Shown piece by piece: positions 8,979-18,379 of a DNA stretch of 64,000 nt. The notes below the pieces were generated by a model. The model had not been told where the DNA came from and made no database searches. It was given only the letters and a program-made list of their open reading frames with translations. The translations under genes and the position numbers were made by a program. This DNA comes from Akkermansia sp. Lineage in GTDB: Bacteria; Verrucomicrobiota; Verrucomicrobiia; Verrucomicrobiales; Akkermansiaceae. The stretch spans positions 1 to 64,000 of the forward strand of contig NZ_JAJBTT010000001.1 in NCBI RefSeq assembly GCF_020860705.1. The letters are read 5' to 3'. Each line of letters opens with the position of its first letter. Within the stretch, counting starts at the first letter, position 1.

Positions 8979-8983
8979 GGGAA

Positions 8984-10111
8984 TCAGTTAGTACGTTCCT
9001 CCGCCAGTTTCAAGACCAAATCCGCTATCTTGCCGCTTCCCCCGGTCATATCCGCCTTCAGCAAATTTTCATGCATGCGCCTCCACTGCGCGCCGCCATC
9101 CGCCATCATCCCCCGTAGAGCGGAAACCAGAGCGCGGACATCCCGCACATGGAAGCCGCCGCCCAGCTTCTCCAGCAGGAGGGCGTTTCCCTCCTCCTGG
9201 CCCGGAAGAAGAAAGTTCACCAGCATAGGCCGCGCGGACGCCAACACCTCGTGCACGGTGGCGCCGCCGGCTTTCCCGACCACCACATGACTGGCAGAAA
9301 GATAGGAAGGCACGCGGCGCGTCCAGCCCCGCACAACCAGCCTGCTTCCGTACCTAGCGCGCAAATCCCGGATATGGGGATAAATGCGCCTGAACCGATG
9401 CCCCAGGATACAGGTCACGTGCAAGCCGGGAGCCGCCTCCAGCATGGCTTCCAGCTCCGCGCGCGCATGCCGGGCGGAACGCTGAGCGAAGTAAAGCACC
9501 CGGAACGGATCCCCCTCCTTCCAGGAAACGGGATGCTCCCGCGCCAACACCCCCAGGGAAGGATTGACGGGAAAACCCGTTACGCACAGCCTGTCCGGCG
9601 GAAGACCCTTCTCCGCCATGATTTCCCGCGTCCAGGGATCCGTCACGGCCCACAGGGGAGACTCCGAACACAGCCAGGATTTGTTAATAACGCAGGAGTC
9701 CGTCACGACGGTCAAATAAGGAACAGTTTTCCCAGTCCGGAGCGCCAGGGAATCCAGCATGTAGGGATATAACATGTACGTGCATACCACGGCGTCCGGC
9801 TTCCATTCCCGCAGCAGCCATTCCAGCAAACGCTCCACGGGCGCGAGCCCCTTGATGGGCTTTTCCGCCAGGTTGCGCTTGTCGCTCACCTCATACATCA
9901 GCTTCCAGAGACGGGGCATGCGGGCTATAATCCACAGGTAGGCGGCGCGCGTCAGACGAAACATCCCGGGCATTGCCTCCGCGCACAGATCCGTCACGCG
10001 GACTTCCGCGCGCGCCGTCAAGGCATCCCGCACGCCCCTGGCCGCGGAATTGTGCCCTTCCCCGTATCCCGCAGTCACAACCAGAATGCGCGGCAGACTT
10101 CCCTTCTCCAT
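8984..10111 (-). CDS. GT28-type (MGDG synthase/UgtP-like) glycosyltransferase
   Basis: A 375-residue protein starting MEKGSLPRILVVTAGYGEGH. The glycine-rich GYGEGHNSAARG segment near the N-terminus is the acceptor-side motif of MGDG-synthase/processive diacylglycerol glycosyltransferases, and VVGKAGGATVHEVL near residue 290 is the nucleotide-sugar-binding motif of GT28/MurG-like enzymes. The likely role is transfer of a sugar from a nucleotide donor to a lipid at the inner membrane; the exact acceptor is unknown. The frame extends upstream to 10282, but that extension runs toward a degenerate REP repeat (10217-10340) and its residues are non-conserved in look, so the ATG at 10111 is chosen. 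Confidence 0.85.
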   Translation of the reverse strand: MEKGSLPRILVVTAGYGEGHNSAARGVRDALTARAEVRVTDLCAEAMPGMFRLTRAAYLWIIARMPRLWKLMYEVSDKRNLAEKPIKGLAPVERLLEWLLREWKPDAVVCTYMLYPYMLDSLALRTGKTVPYLTVVTDSCVINKSWLCSESPLWAVTDPWTREIMAEKGLPPDRLCVTGFPVNPSLGVLAREHPVSWKEGDPFRVLYFAQRSARHARAELEAMLEAAPGLHVTCILGHRFRRIYPHIRDLRARYGSRLVVRGWTRRVPSYLSASHVVVGKAGGATVHEVLASARPMLVNFLLPGQEEGNALLLEKLGGGFHVRDVRALVSALRGMMADGGAQWRRMHENLLKADMTGGSGKIADLVLKLAEERTN

Positions 10112-10216
10112 GGAGCAAGGTATACCATATCCCGTCCAATCGGAAAGAACTTCTTGCAGGGAGGAGGGCGCTGTCTCAGAGCTCTTTCTACGAGATCCGA
10201 AGAAGTGTCTGTTTTT

Positions 10217-10340
10217 ACGGCAAGGGCCAAGAAGCTCTGTTCCCAATATGGCGGTCAGCCAGAAAACACGGAGGAAATGCACCTTCCCGCGGATTGCAAG
10301 AAAAACGTCCTGCTGGGAATGAAGGCCTCCCGGCCTTCAT
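10217..10340 (+). repeat. RAYT-associated REP repeat, degenerate copy A1
   Basis: The right end is intact: TGGGAATGAAGGCC, TCCC, GGCCTTCAT at 10314-10340, the same 3' hairpin as in the copies around the transposase at 38862-39413. The left hairpin is damaged (CAAGGGCCAAGAAGCTCTG in place of a palindrome), but the following CGGTCAGCCAGAAAACACG still matches the internal part. It is an older, mutated member of the family. Confidence 0.7.
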
Positions 10341-10378
10341 CGTTGGAATTGGCCGGAGTGATATAACATATTTCTTTT

Positions 10379-10480
10379 ACAAGGGCCGGGAGGCCCTTGT
10401 TCCCAGATGAAGCAGTCAGCAAGAAGCACGGGGAAACGCACTTTCACAAGGACTGCATGAAAACGCCCTGCCGGGAATAA
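10379..10480 (+). repeat. RAYT-associated REP repeat, copy A2 lacking its 3' hairpin
   Basis: The left hairpin ACAAGGGCC-GGGA-GGCCCTTGT is perfect and followed by TCCCA. The internal part is recognisable to CCCTGCCGGGAATAAAGG, but the terminal GGCC-TCCC-GGCC hairpin is missing. It starts 38 bp after copy A1 in the same orientation, so this gap holds two broken copies with complementary losses. Confidence 0.75.
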
Positions 10481-10519
10481 AGGTTTAATTCATTCATCTT
10501 TCAGATTCACTCACCCTGC

Positions 10520-10576
10520 GGGCTTCAAGTTTATACTTTCCGTCCAACCGGACTTGCCCGGTTTCCCGGCCTTCAT
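10520..10576 (+). repeat. second repeat type (REP2), copy 1
   Basis: A 57-bp segment that matches 39805-39861 at about 50 of 57 positions by eye. It contains the hairpin AACCGGACTTGCCCGGTT and ends CCCGGCCTTCAT, like the right end of the RAYT-associated repeats. Both copies lie just downstream of a RAYT-type repeat in the same orientation. Confidence 0.7.
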
Positions 10577-10748
10577 GATTGAATCCAACCCGGGATGAAA
10601 TGAAGGGATGATGTCTGCAAGGGGTAAAAGGCGTTTGCACGCTCCAAACGGAAAAGGATCACAAAAACGGCCTTTACACGCTATTATTCCCCCGATCACG
10701 CCGGATTTAACATTGACCTGCGCAAGCCGTCAGGGCAAGCTTTCAGCT

Positions 10749-11693
10749 ATGCGTATCGTCTTCATGGGCACAGGCGACATTGCCATTCCCGCCTTCCGCA
10801 GCCTGATCCGTCATTCGGACCTGGTAGGCCTGGTTACACAGCCTGACCGCCCCGTAGGCAGGCACCAGGTACTTACGGCCCCTGCCATCAAAAACGTTGC
10901 CCGGGACGCAGGCATCCCCGTGCTCCAGCCGCATTCCCTGCGGACACCGGATGCGCTGCTCAACCTCAAGAGGCTGAATCCGGACCTGATTGCAGTCATG
11001 GCATACGGCCAGATTCTGAGCCAGGAAGTGATTGACCTGGCGCCCATGGGCTGCATCAATGCCCACGCCTCCCTGCTGCCGCGCCACCGCGGAGCAGCCT
11101 GCATTCAATCCGCCATCAAATCCGGCGATTCCCACACGGGAATCACCATCATGCACATTGTCAAAAAGCTGGACGCCGGGGATATCATCGCCCAGATCAG
11201 CACTCCTCTGGAAGACACGGAAACCGGAGGAAGCCTGCACGACAAACTGGCGCAGATGACGCCGGACGTGCTGCTGCCCGCCATCCACGCCATTGAAAAA
11301 GGAACCGCCACCCGCGTTCGCCAGCAGGAAATCCTGGCGACGTACGCCCCCAAGCTCCTGCGCGCAGACGGCAAAATTGACTGGACACTCCCCGCGGAGG
11401 AAATCGGCCGCATGATCCGGGCATATGACCCGTGGCCCGGCACCTTCACCAATTACTGGAACCGCAAGAACCGCATCCGCAACATGAAAATTTTCCCCGG
11501 CTTCACCATCGTCCCGGAGGCGGAAGGGAAACCGGGACAGGTGCTTTCCGCCGGAGAACAGGGGCTGCTGATCGCCTGCGGCAGCGGCGGACTGCTGGTG
11601 ACGAACGTCCAGCTGGAAGGCAGCACGCGCATGAACATCTCCCAGTTGATTGCCGGCCACCCGAATTTGAAAGACATCCATTTTGACGTATAA
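10749..11693 (+). CDS. fmt: methionyl-tRNA formyltransferase
   Basis: A 314-residue enzyme that formylates initiator Met-tRNA using 10-formyl-tetrahydrofolate. The start MRIVFMGTGDIAIPAF is classical. The catalytic Asn-His pair lies in CINAHASLLPRHRGA, and LDAGDII carries the active-site aspartate. The C-terminal tRNA-binding domain follows from about residue 205. An in-frame extension to 10608 has no conserved look and is rejected. The stop codon is directly followed by the ATG of the helicase gene (zero spacing). The usual partner def (peptide deformylase) is not adjacent. Confidence 0.95.
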   Translation: MRIVFMGTGDIAIPAFRSLIRHSDLVGLVTQPDRPVGRHQVLTAPAIKNVARDAGIPVLQPHSLRTPDALLNLKRLNPDLIAVMAYGQILSQEVIDLAPMGCINAHASLLPRHRGAACIQSAIKSGDSHTGITIMHIVKKLDAGDIIAQISTPLEDTETGGSLHDKLAQMTPDVLLPAIHAIEKGTATRVRQQEILATYAPKLLRADGKIDWTLPAEEIGRMIRAYDPWPGTFTNYWNRKNRIRNMKIFPGFTIVPEAEGKPGQVLSAGEQGLLIACGSGGLLVTNVQLEGSTRMNISQLIAGHPNLKDIHFDV

Positions 11694-13700
11694 ATGGCCA
11701 AGTCCTTTTCCATGGAGAGCCTGAACACGGCCCAGAGGAAAGCCGTGCAGACCTTGCAGGGGCCCGTCCTGATCCTGGCCGGCGCCGGAACGGGCAAGAC
11801 GCGCACCGTTACCTGCCGCATCGCCCACATGGTGGACCGGGGCATCAGCCCCAAAAGCATCCTGGCCGTCACGTTCACGAACAAGGCCGCCCTGGAAATG
11901 CGGGAGCGCGTAGGCCAGATGGTGGAACGGAAGGCGGCGCGCCAGATCATGGTCAGCACCTTCCATTCCCTCTGCGTGCGCATCCTGCGGGAGGACATAG
12001 GCCGTCTGGGGTACAAGACCAATTTCACCATTTACAGCGGGTCCGAGCAGAGCGGCCTGATCCGGCGCCTGATCGTGCGGCACGGCGGCATTACGGAAAA
12101 GATCGGTCCCAAGGATGTGTTGTCCGCCATGAGCCGGATGAAGAACAGCGGACTCGGCCTGGACTCTATTGAAGACAACCTGACGGCCAACATCGCCGCC
12201 TCCTACCAACGAGAGCTCCAGGCGCAGAATTCCGTGGATTTTGACGACCTGCTGATCCTGGCGGACAAGCTGCTGAAAGAACATCCGGACGTGCGGGCAG
12301 CCTGGCAGCAACGTTTCCGGTATATTACCGTTGATGAATTCCAGGATACCAACAGCCTTCAAATGAGCCTGCTGGGGCATCTGGTAGGTCCTGAACACAA
12401 TGTCTGCGTGGTGGGCGACGACGACCAGTCCATTTACGGCTGGCGGGGCGCCCAAATCAGCAATATCCTGGAATTCGAGCGATTTTTCCCGAATCCCTCC
12501 GTCATCAAGCTGGAAGAAAATTACCGCTGCACCGCCCCCATTCTGGATGCCGCCAACGCCCTGATCCGCCATAACCTGGGCCGCCGGGACAAGACGCTGC
12601 GCGCCCACAAGGGGGGTGGAGAAGCCGTACGGCTGATTTCCATGCCCGGAGACGCGGAGGAAGCCGAGTTCATCATTACGGACATTGAAAACGTCCGCAG
12701 GCAAGAGGAGCGTCCCTGGGAGGATTTCGCCATCCTGTTCCGGGCCAACACTCAGAGCCGCATCATTGAACAGACGCTCCGGGAGCACAAGATTCCCTAC
12801 CGCATGGTAGGCGCTCAGAGCTTCTTTGACCGCAAGGAGGTCAAAGACCTCATCTCCTACCTGGCGACTATTGAAAATCCGCAGGCGGACGAATACCTGC
12901 TGCGCATCCTCAACACTCCCCCGCGCGGCATCAGCGAGCTGACCAGCCACCTGGCCATCGACTGGAGCCGCGAACACGGCAACAGCGTCTGGGCCGCCCT
13001 GCAGGATGAGGAATTCCTGGCGGCTCTCTCCACCCGCGCCCGCAACAGCGTGCAGGAGTTCAATGACCTGATCGCCAGATATATTGACATTTTTCAGGAC
13101 AAGGAAACCGACTTTGGAGACGCTCTTGAACAGCTCATTGAGGAAACCGGATTCAGCGAGTACGTCACACGCCTGTGCAAAACGGAGGCTGAAATCCAGA
13201 AGCGTCTCGTCTCCATCGGGGACGTGAAGGCTTCCCTCCGCAATTTCTGGCAGCCCGGAAAAACCCTCCGGGACTACCTGGCCCAGGTCACCCTGGACAA
13301 GGAGGACAATGACGACGACGTGGAAAACAAGCCCGGCGTATGCCTGATTACCATGCATGCCGCCAAGGGGCTGGAATTTCCCGTAGTCTATCTGGTGGGG
13401 CTGGAAGAAGGCATCCTTCCCCACAAGCGTTCCCTGGAAGACGGGAACTGCGATGAAGAACGGCGCCTGCTTTACGTAGGTATCACGCGTGCGCAGGAAA
13501 AGCTCATGCTGACCTATTGCGCCACCCGTCTGCGCTACGGAGACCGCATGCCCTGCCAGCGTTCCTCCTTCCTGAGCGAGATTCCCCCCCACCTGCTGGA
13601 ATATGCCAAGTGGGAGGACCTGATGAACGCGGAAGCGACGGAGGAGGAATCCGGAAACTTTTTCGACTCCCTCCGCAGCATGCTCCTGGAAGACGAATAA
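11694..13700 (+). CDS. UvrD/Rep/PcrA-family superfamily 1 DNA helicase
   Basis: A 668-residue 3'-5' DNA helicase. Motifs in order: Q-motif LNTAQRKAV, Walker A AGAGTGKT (29-36), motif II TVDEFQDTN, motif III VGDDDQSIYGWRGA, motif IV region AILFRANTQSR, motif V MHAAKGLEFPVVY and motif VI RRLLYVGITRA. The length and layout match Rep/PcrA; it lacks the long C-terminal Tudor tail of PcrA/UvrD, so Rep-like is the closer description. The likely role is removal of protein roadblocks or repair synthesis. It abuts fmt without a gap and is probably cotranscribed with it. Confidence 0.92.
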   Translation: MAKSFSMESLNTAQRKAVQTLQGPVLILAGAGTGKTRTVTCRIAHMVDRGISPKSILAVTFTNKAALEMRERVGQMVERKAARQIMVSTFHSLCVRILREDIGRLGYKTNFTIYSGSEQSGLIRRLIVRHGGITEKIGPKDVLSAMSRMKNSGLGLDSIEDNLTANIAASYQRELQAQNSVDFDDLLILADKLLKEHPDVRAAWQQRFRYITVDEFQDTNSLQMSLLGHLVGPEHNVCVVGDDDQSIYGWRGAQISNILEFERFFPNPSVIKLEENYRCTAPILDAANALIRHNLGRRDKTLRAHKGGGEAVRLISMPGDAEEAEFIITDIENVRRQEERPWEDFAILFRANTQSRIIEQTLREHKIPYRMVGAQSFFDRKEVKDLISYLATIENPQADEYLLRILNTPPRGISELTSHLAIDWSREHGNSVWAALQDEEFLAALSTRARNSVQEFNDLIARYIDIFQDKETDFGDALEQLIEETGFSEYVTRLCKTEAEIQKRLVSIGDVKASLRNFWQPGKTLRDYLAQVTLDKEDNDDDVENKPGVCLITMHAAKGLEFPVVYLVGLEEGILPHKRSLEDGNCDEERRLLYVGITRAQEKLMLTYCATRLRYGDRMPCQRSSFLSEIPPHLLEYAKWEDLMNAEATEEESGNFFDSLRSMLLEDE

Positions 13701-13760
13701 AGACAACCGGGTGTTTTATCGGCCGTCTTTAACCACGAGTGACTTTTTATCAAACCCGGT

Positions 13761-14384
13761 TCAGCGATGGACGCGGCGGCGCATCAGCAGAGCCGTCAAG
13801 CCCACGAGACACAGGGAAACCGTGCCGAATTCCGGTACCGCCAAGTTGAGTACTCCTTCCGTCACTGCCGGGGAAGATACGGCATCATTGCCTTCCGGAG
13901 AAAGCAGGCTGTCTGTAAAATCCATCGTGGCACCGGAAGTTGAGAATCCTGCAACAACCTGCCAAGTCGGCATGGATGCAACGCTGGACAAATAAGTTTT
14001 CCCGATGCTCAAACCATTTCCACTGACGATTACAGGACTGCCACCATTCCCTGTTGGGACGTCAGCCAAGCCGCTCACGGTGGATATGGAAGAAACCTTA
14101 TAGGAACTGTTCGGCTGTAAACTGCTGACATCAACATTTCCTGCATCTGTCAGACCACTCCCATTGTATCCCACCGTAATTGCAGATACAGGATCAAACG
14201 CATCCCTCAACCGGGCAGGGATTCCGGCAGGCGTAGGAACTGTTCTTTCCGTACCGCTGTCCAGGTTCCAAGGGCAGGCATACGCCCTGGACGGTCCGCC
14301 GAATGAAACCACCGTCGTACTGCTCCATCCCGGCATAGCGCACAGGAAAACAAGGAGGGACATTATATAGGCACGCATCTTCAT
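13761..14384 (-). CDS. PEP-CTERM-like surface protein with variant VPEF motif
   Basis: A 207-residue exported protein. The start at 14384 gives a signal peptide (MKMRAYIMSLLVFLCAMPGWS). The body is rich in Ser, Thr, Gly and Val without cysteine, typical of secreted beta-rich surface proteins. The tail VPEFGTVSLCLVGLTALLMR is a PEP-CTERM sorting signal in which the usual P-E-P is P-E-F; exosortase cleavage of this variant is uncertain. An extension to 14495 adds a hydrophilic leader and is rejected. Unlike the PEP-CTERM genes at 44-46 kb it lacks an exact CGGATT-N3-AATCCG site upstream; only a weak AGGATT-GG-AATC-like sequence is seen. Function unknown. Confidence 0.7.
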   Translation of the reverse strand: MKMRAYIMSLLVFLCAMPGWSSTTVVSFGGPSRAYACPWNLDSGTERTVPTPAGIPARLRDAFDPVSAITVGYNGSGLTDAGNVDVSSLQPNSSYKVSSISTVSGLADVPTGNGGSPVIVSGNGLSIGKTYLSSVASMPTWQVVAGFSTSGATMDFTDSLLSPEGNDAVSSPAVTEGVLNLAVPEFGTVSLCLVGLTALLMRRRVHR

Positions 14385-14600
14385 TTTATCAACAGGGCGG
14401 GAACTTTTCCTTGATGGAACATCAACAAGGGGTTTGATTCCAATCCTTTCTTCAAGTTCATGCGGCAGATAAGAAAAAAAATCACACCTCCTCAATTATT
14501 CATGCAATTCGTTTACGAACAACAAGGAAGCATTTGTCATCCTTCCTGACATCCTTTTCCGATTTAAGAAGGTTGAGAAAAAACAGCCTCCCCCAGACAC

Positions 14601-14637
14601 AAAAAATCCTCCCGGCCCTGAAGCCGGGAGGATAAAA
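14601..14637 (-). terminator. intrinsic terminator of the galK-symporter unit
   Basis: An 11-bp stem, ATCCTCCCGGC with GCCGGGAGGAT (14606-14633), is followed on the minus strand by six Ts (A-run 14601-14606). It lies about 30 bp downstream of the symporter stop. Confidence 0.88.
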
Positions 14638-14662
14638 ACACAGGGTTGAACCCCCGTTTACA

Positions 14663-16957
14663 TTACCAGAAGATAATGTACAGAGCCACCGTGGCCGCAA
14701 TCACGAACCAGCCAAAGATTTTGGCACGGGAAGAAGATTGCAGGGCAACCACGCCCCGGTCGGGAAGCACGATGGACTGACCGCCGCGGGCAGCGTTCAC
14801 CGCCGTGAAGATGAAGCCGATGAGCACCACCGTGATAAAGCACACGGCCATGCGGTTCAGGAAGGCCATTTCCGGCTGCCACACCTTCAGGATGCCGTAC
14901 AGAACGGCATTGATGACAATCCCCAGCCAGCCGAAGATGCGCGGGCACTTCGGAACAAAGAAACCGAAGAGGAACACGCACAGCGCGCCCGGGCTGAGGA
15001 AGCCCTGGAATTCCTGAATGAAGTTGAAGATACCGCCAAAGGCCGGGCTGTCGAGGAACGGAGCAATGCACAGGGCGATCACGGCGCATACCAGCAAACC
15101 GATCTTGCCGACAGTAACCAGCTCCGTAGGCTTCGCATTCTTGCGCAGCTTGTTGTAAATATCCATCGTGAAGATGGTGGAAGCGGAGTTCAGCATGGAT
15201 GCCAGGGAGGACACCACCGCGCCAAACAGGGCGGCCAGGACAAACCAGGTCCAGCCCGTGCCGGGAAGCAGCTTCCTGATCAGCGTACCGAACGCGGAGT
15301 CATAGTCAAAGCCCACCAGCGTATCCGTCAGGTAATAGTTGTCAGAATGGTCTACGGCGGGCTTGATGATCTTGCTGTTAAGCGTGGCGATCTTTTCCAC
15401 GAACGGAGCGCGTTCCGCCAGAGTGGTCTGGTCATTGGCGGCATCCGCCTTCAGATCGGCGCAGGCCTGCTTCAAGTCAGCCAGAACATCTTCACTGACC
15501 TTCATCACTTCCGCGTTATGCAGGGCATGTGCACAGCCCTCTTCCACATTTTCCACCAGGAAACTGTCCGTAATCTTGTAAATGACGGGACGTCCCTTGA
15601 CAGTACCCGGATCTTCCGCCTTGCGGATTTCCGCCGCATATTTTACTTCAGCCTGTTCCTTCAGGTCATTGCGGTACAGGTTGTAGGCCAGAATGCCGGG
15701 GACCACCACCACAAACGGGATAATGAGCTTGAGGAATGCGGCGAACACGATGCCCATCTGGCCTTCCGCCAGGGACTTGGAAGCCAGCGTGCGCTGCATG
15801 ATGTACTGGTTCAGGCCCCAGTAGAAGAAGTTGGGAATCCACAAGCCCAGGCAAAGGGCCGTCCACGGGATTTCCGCATCGTCCGCAGGACGTATCATGT
15901 GAAGCTTGCCGCCCACAGTATTCACGCCGCTGGCCGCATCACCGGAGTTAAGTTCAAAGAAACGCGTCACACCATGCCAGAGACTGTCAGAGGGGTTCCC
16001 CAGGGAGGCTACCGTAGCGCCGGAATTAGCTGCGGCAGACTGCACCAGATGGTTCGGGTCTGCGCCGCTCAGGGCCATCAGGGCGAAATACGCCACCACG
16101 CCGCCGCCCACAATCAGGGCGGCTCCCCAGAAGAGATCCGTCCAGGCGCAGGCTTTCAAACCACCCACAAAAACATACACGGTTGCGCAGAAAGCAATGA
16201 TGATGCAGCCGACGGTAATATTACCGAAGTCAATGTTCAGGGCGCTGTACCCCGTAAAGAACACGGAAATCACCTTGGCGCCTGCGTAAATTACGCCGGC
16301 GGTCGGCACGCCCACCAGAATCAGCAACGTGGCCACAGCCATCAGGGTGCGGGCCAGCGTGTTATAACGGTATTCCAGGAATTCGGGAATCGTGTACACG
16401 CCGCCCTTCAGCAGCTTGGGAAGGAAGCAGAAGGCCACGACTACCAGCGTGATGGCGGCCAGCCATTCATAACCGGCAATCGCCATGCCTACCCAGTTGG
16501 CGGCCTTGCCGGACATGCCCACAAACTGCTCCGTGGAAATGTTGGCGGCGATCAGGGAGAAGCCCACCAGCCACCAGGTCAGGCCGCGACCTGCCAGAAA
16601 GTAGTCTGAAGCGCCTTTGGTCTTCTTTTCTTCCTCCGTTTCCTGGGGATCACGGCTTTTCCAGATACCCAGGGCAATCACGCCCACCACCACCACGCAG
16701 AACAGAACGACTTCTATCGCGGAGAGAGGGGCCGTCTGGGTTTCCGTGGCAGCCGTCGGCGTTGTCTGGGCGGTGTCAGCGGCAGGAGCTGCCGGCTGCA
16801 GTTCTGCGGCAGGCTGTGCTTCCGCAGCGGGCGTCACGGCCGGAACGGCCAGGGAGGGCTGCGTACCAGTCGCCGTTGCGGGCATGGAGCCCTCCTGGCC
16901 GGAAACACCCCACGTCATCAGGGCCAGAACCCCGAATATGGTTGCTAGTTTTCTCAT
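14663..16957 (-). CDS. sodium/sugar symporter (SSS family), probably for galactose
   Basis: A 764-residue transporter. It begins with a signal-like segment and an Ala/Pro/Thr-rich linker (about 20-78), then about 14 membrane segments. SSS motifs are DYFLAGRGLTWWLVG and SLIAANISTEQFVGMSG, which carry the sodium-site region, and KGGVYTIPEFLEYRY. A large hydrophilic insert (roughly 420-530) lies between membrane segments. The N-terminal exported linker is unusual for SSS carriers. It starts 12 bp after galK on the same strand, so galactose or a close relative released from mucin is the likely substrate; that is inference from context. Confidence 0.85.
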   Translation of the reverse strand: MRKLATIFGVLALMTWGVSGQEGSMPATATGTQPSLAVPAVTPAAEAQPAAELQPAAPAADTAQTTPTAATETQTAPLSAIEVVLFCVVVVGVIALGIWKSRDPQETEEEKKTKGASDYFLAGRGLTWWLVGFSLIAANISTEQFVGMSGKAANWVGMAIAGYEWLAAITLVVVAFCFLPKLLKGGVYTIPEFLEYRYNTLARTLMAVATLLILVGVPTAGVIYAGAKVISVFFTGYSALNIDFGNITVGCIIIAFCATVYVFVGGLKACAWTDLFWGAALIVGGGVVAYFALMALSGADPNHLVQSAAANSGATVASLGNPSDSLWHGVTRFFELNSGDAASGVNTVGGKLHMIRPADDAEIPWTALCLGLWIPNFFYWGLNQYIMQRTLASKSLAEGQMGIVFAAFLKLIIPFVVVVPGILAYNLYRNDLKEQAEVKYAAEIRKAEDPGTVKGRPVIYKITDSFLVENVEEGCAHALHNAEVMKVSEDVLADLKQACADLKADAANDQTTLAERAPFVEKIATLNSKIIKPAVDHSDNYYLTDTLVGFDYDSAFGTLIRKLLPGTGWTWFVLAALFGAVVSSLASMLNSASTIFTMDIYNKLRKNAKPTELVTVGKIGLLVCAVIALCIAPFLDSPAFGGIFNFIQEFQGFLSPGALCVFLFGFFVPKCPRIFGWLGIVINAVLYGILKVWQPEMAFLNRMAVCFITVVLIGFIFTAVNAARGGQSIVLPDRGVVALQSSSRAKIFGWFVIAATVALYIIFW

Positions 16958-16969
16958 AATCAGTATGGA

Positions 16970-18148
16970 TTAAGCTTGGTAGAGGACACGGGCGCCTTCT
17001 CCGGCACGGGTCACGAGGTAAGTGGTTTCAATGCCCGTTTCCTGGCAATAGCCGTCCAGAAGTTCGCGGGCCACTTTTTCCACGTCTTCCGTCTTCACCA
17101 GGGCGACAATGCAGCCGCCGAAACCGCCGCCCGTCATGCGCGCACCGTAAACGGAGGAAGCGGAAGGAATGCGGTCACAAAGAGAAACCAGGGTGTCCAC
17201 TTCTGCACAGGAAACTTCATAATCATCCCGCAGGGAGGCATGGCTGCCGCGCATGGCTACGCCGGCTTCATCCCAGTCACCGCGGGCAAGAGCGTTCGCA
17301 AAGGCGTTCACGCGGGCATTTTCTCCAATGACGTGCCGGGCGCGGCGGTAGCGCACGTCGCCAAGCTGCTCCTTGAAGGATTCCAGCAGCCCCAGCGTGG
17401 CTTCCCGCAGGGACGGAACGCCCATGATGGCGGAGGCTTCCTCACATTGCTTGCGGCGCTGCCCATAGGCTCCATCCGCCAGCGAGTGCTTGACGGCGCT
17501 GTCCAGCACCAGTACGGAGACGGACTCGTTATTCATCGGCACCAGTTCATATTCCAGGGAAGCGCAGTCCAGCTTGAGAGCCATGCCCTTCTTCCCGTTG
17601 GCGGAAATAAACTGGTCCATGATGCCGCAGGGAACGTTCACAAATTCATGTTCCACGGCCTGCCCGATCAGGGCCACTTCCTTGGGATCTATTTCAACCC
17701 CGGCAAAGGCGGCAAGCGCCGTGCAGACGGAAACTTCAAGAGCGGCGCTGGAAGAAAGGCCGCCGCCACGGGGAACGTTGCTGTCAATCAGCATGTCCAC
17801 CGGTCCGATTTCTATGCCGCGCCTGTGCAGGTTGGCCAGAACGCCGCGGACGTAATTGGACCAGAAAGGTTCGCCGGGAACCAGAGCGTCCTCCACCGCA
17901 ATTTCATGGATTTGGTCTCCCAGGGAACCGCAGAAGCGATGCTTGCCCACAGGGGACGGAGCCACAGCTACAACACAATGGTTATCAAGAGCCATAGGCA
18001 TTACAAAGCCATTATTATAATCCGTGTGCTCACCAATGAGGTTCACACGCCCCGGTGCCGCTGCCACATGAGTTGGCGCCTGCCCGAAATACTCGATAAA
18101 ATACGGAGTTACCGTTTCTTTAGAGATTTCTCGCTGAACTAAATCCAT
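16970..18148 (-). CDS. galK: galactokinase
   Basis: A 392-residue GHMP kinase that phosphorylates galactose at C1 in the Leloir pathway. The galactokinase signature is GRVNLIGEHTDYNNGFVMPMA near residue 33, the ATP-binding loop is RGGGLSSSAALEVS, and the third motif is MTGGGFGGCIVAL near the C-terminus. It is the first gene of a two-gene unit with the sodium symporter. galT and galE are not in the window. Confidence 0.96.
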   Translation of the reverse strand: MDLVQREISKETVTPYFIEYFGQAPTHVAAAPGRVNLIGEHTDYNNGFVMPMALDNHCVVAVAPSPVGKHRFCGSLGDQIHEIAVEDALVPGEPFWSNYVRGVLANLHRRGIEIGPVDMLIDSNVPRGGGLSSSAALEVSVCTALAAFAGVEIDPKEVALIGQAVEHEFVNVPCGIMDQFISANGKKGMALKLDCASLEYELVPMNNESVSVLVLDSAVKHSLADGAYGQRRKQCEEASAIMGVPSLREATLGLLESFKEQLGDVRYRRARHVIGENARVNAFANALARGDWDEAGVAMRGSHASLRDDYEVSCAEVDTLVSLCDRIPSASSVYGARMTGGGFGGCIVALVKTEDVEKVARELLDGYCQETGIETTYLVTRAGEGARVLYQA

Positions 18149-18379
18149 AGTGGATTAATTTTGCCCCATCCCTTTCCGCACCTCAAGGTTAAAGTCTCCG
18201 TCCGACCATAATTTTCTTCATTTTCAACCAAATATTCCAAACACCCCTCAACAAGTACTCTCATTCCTTCCAAAAACGGCCTTCCGCCGCTTGAGACAAC
18301 GGTCCGGAGCACCCTGGAAAAGACTCCGGAAATGAGGACCACCACCCCGCGATTCAACAATGCAAGGGAAGGCGGAACA

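Noticed and set aside
8984..10282. Longer version of the GT28 gene starting at 10282
   Set aside because: The extra 57 residues run into the degenerate REP copy A1 and have no conserved look; the ATG at 10111 starts directly before the fold.
10743..13706. Long open frame opposite fmt and the helicase gene
   Set aside because: Antisense shadow of conserved genes; composition follows the complementary frame.
14738..16609. Open frame opposite the sodium symporter
   Set aside because: His/Gln-rich shadow sequence without domains; the symporter on the other strand is unambiguous.
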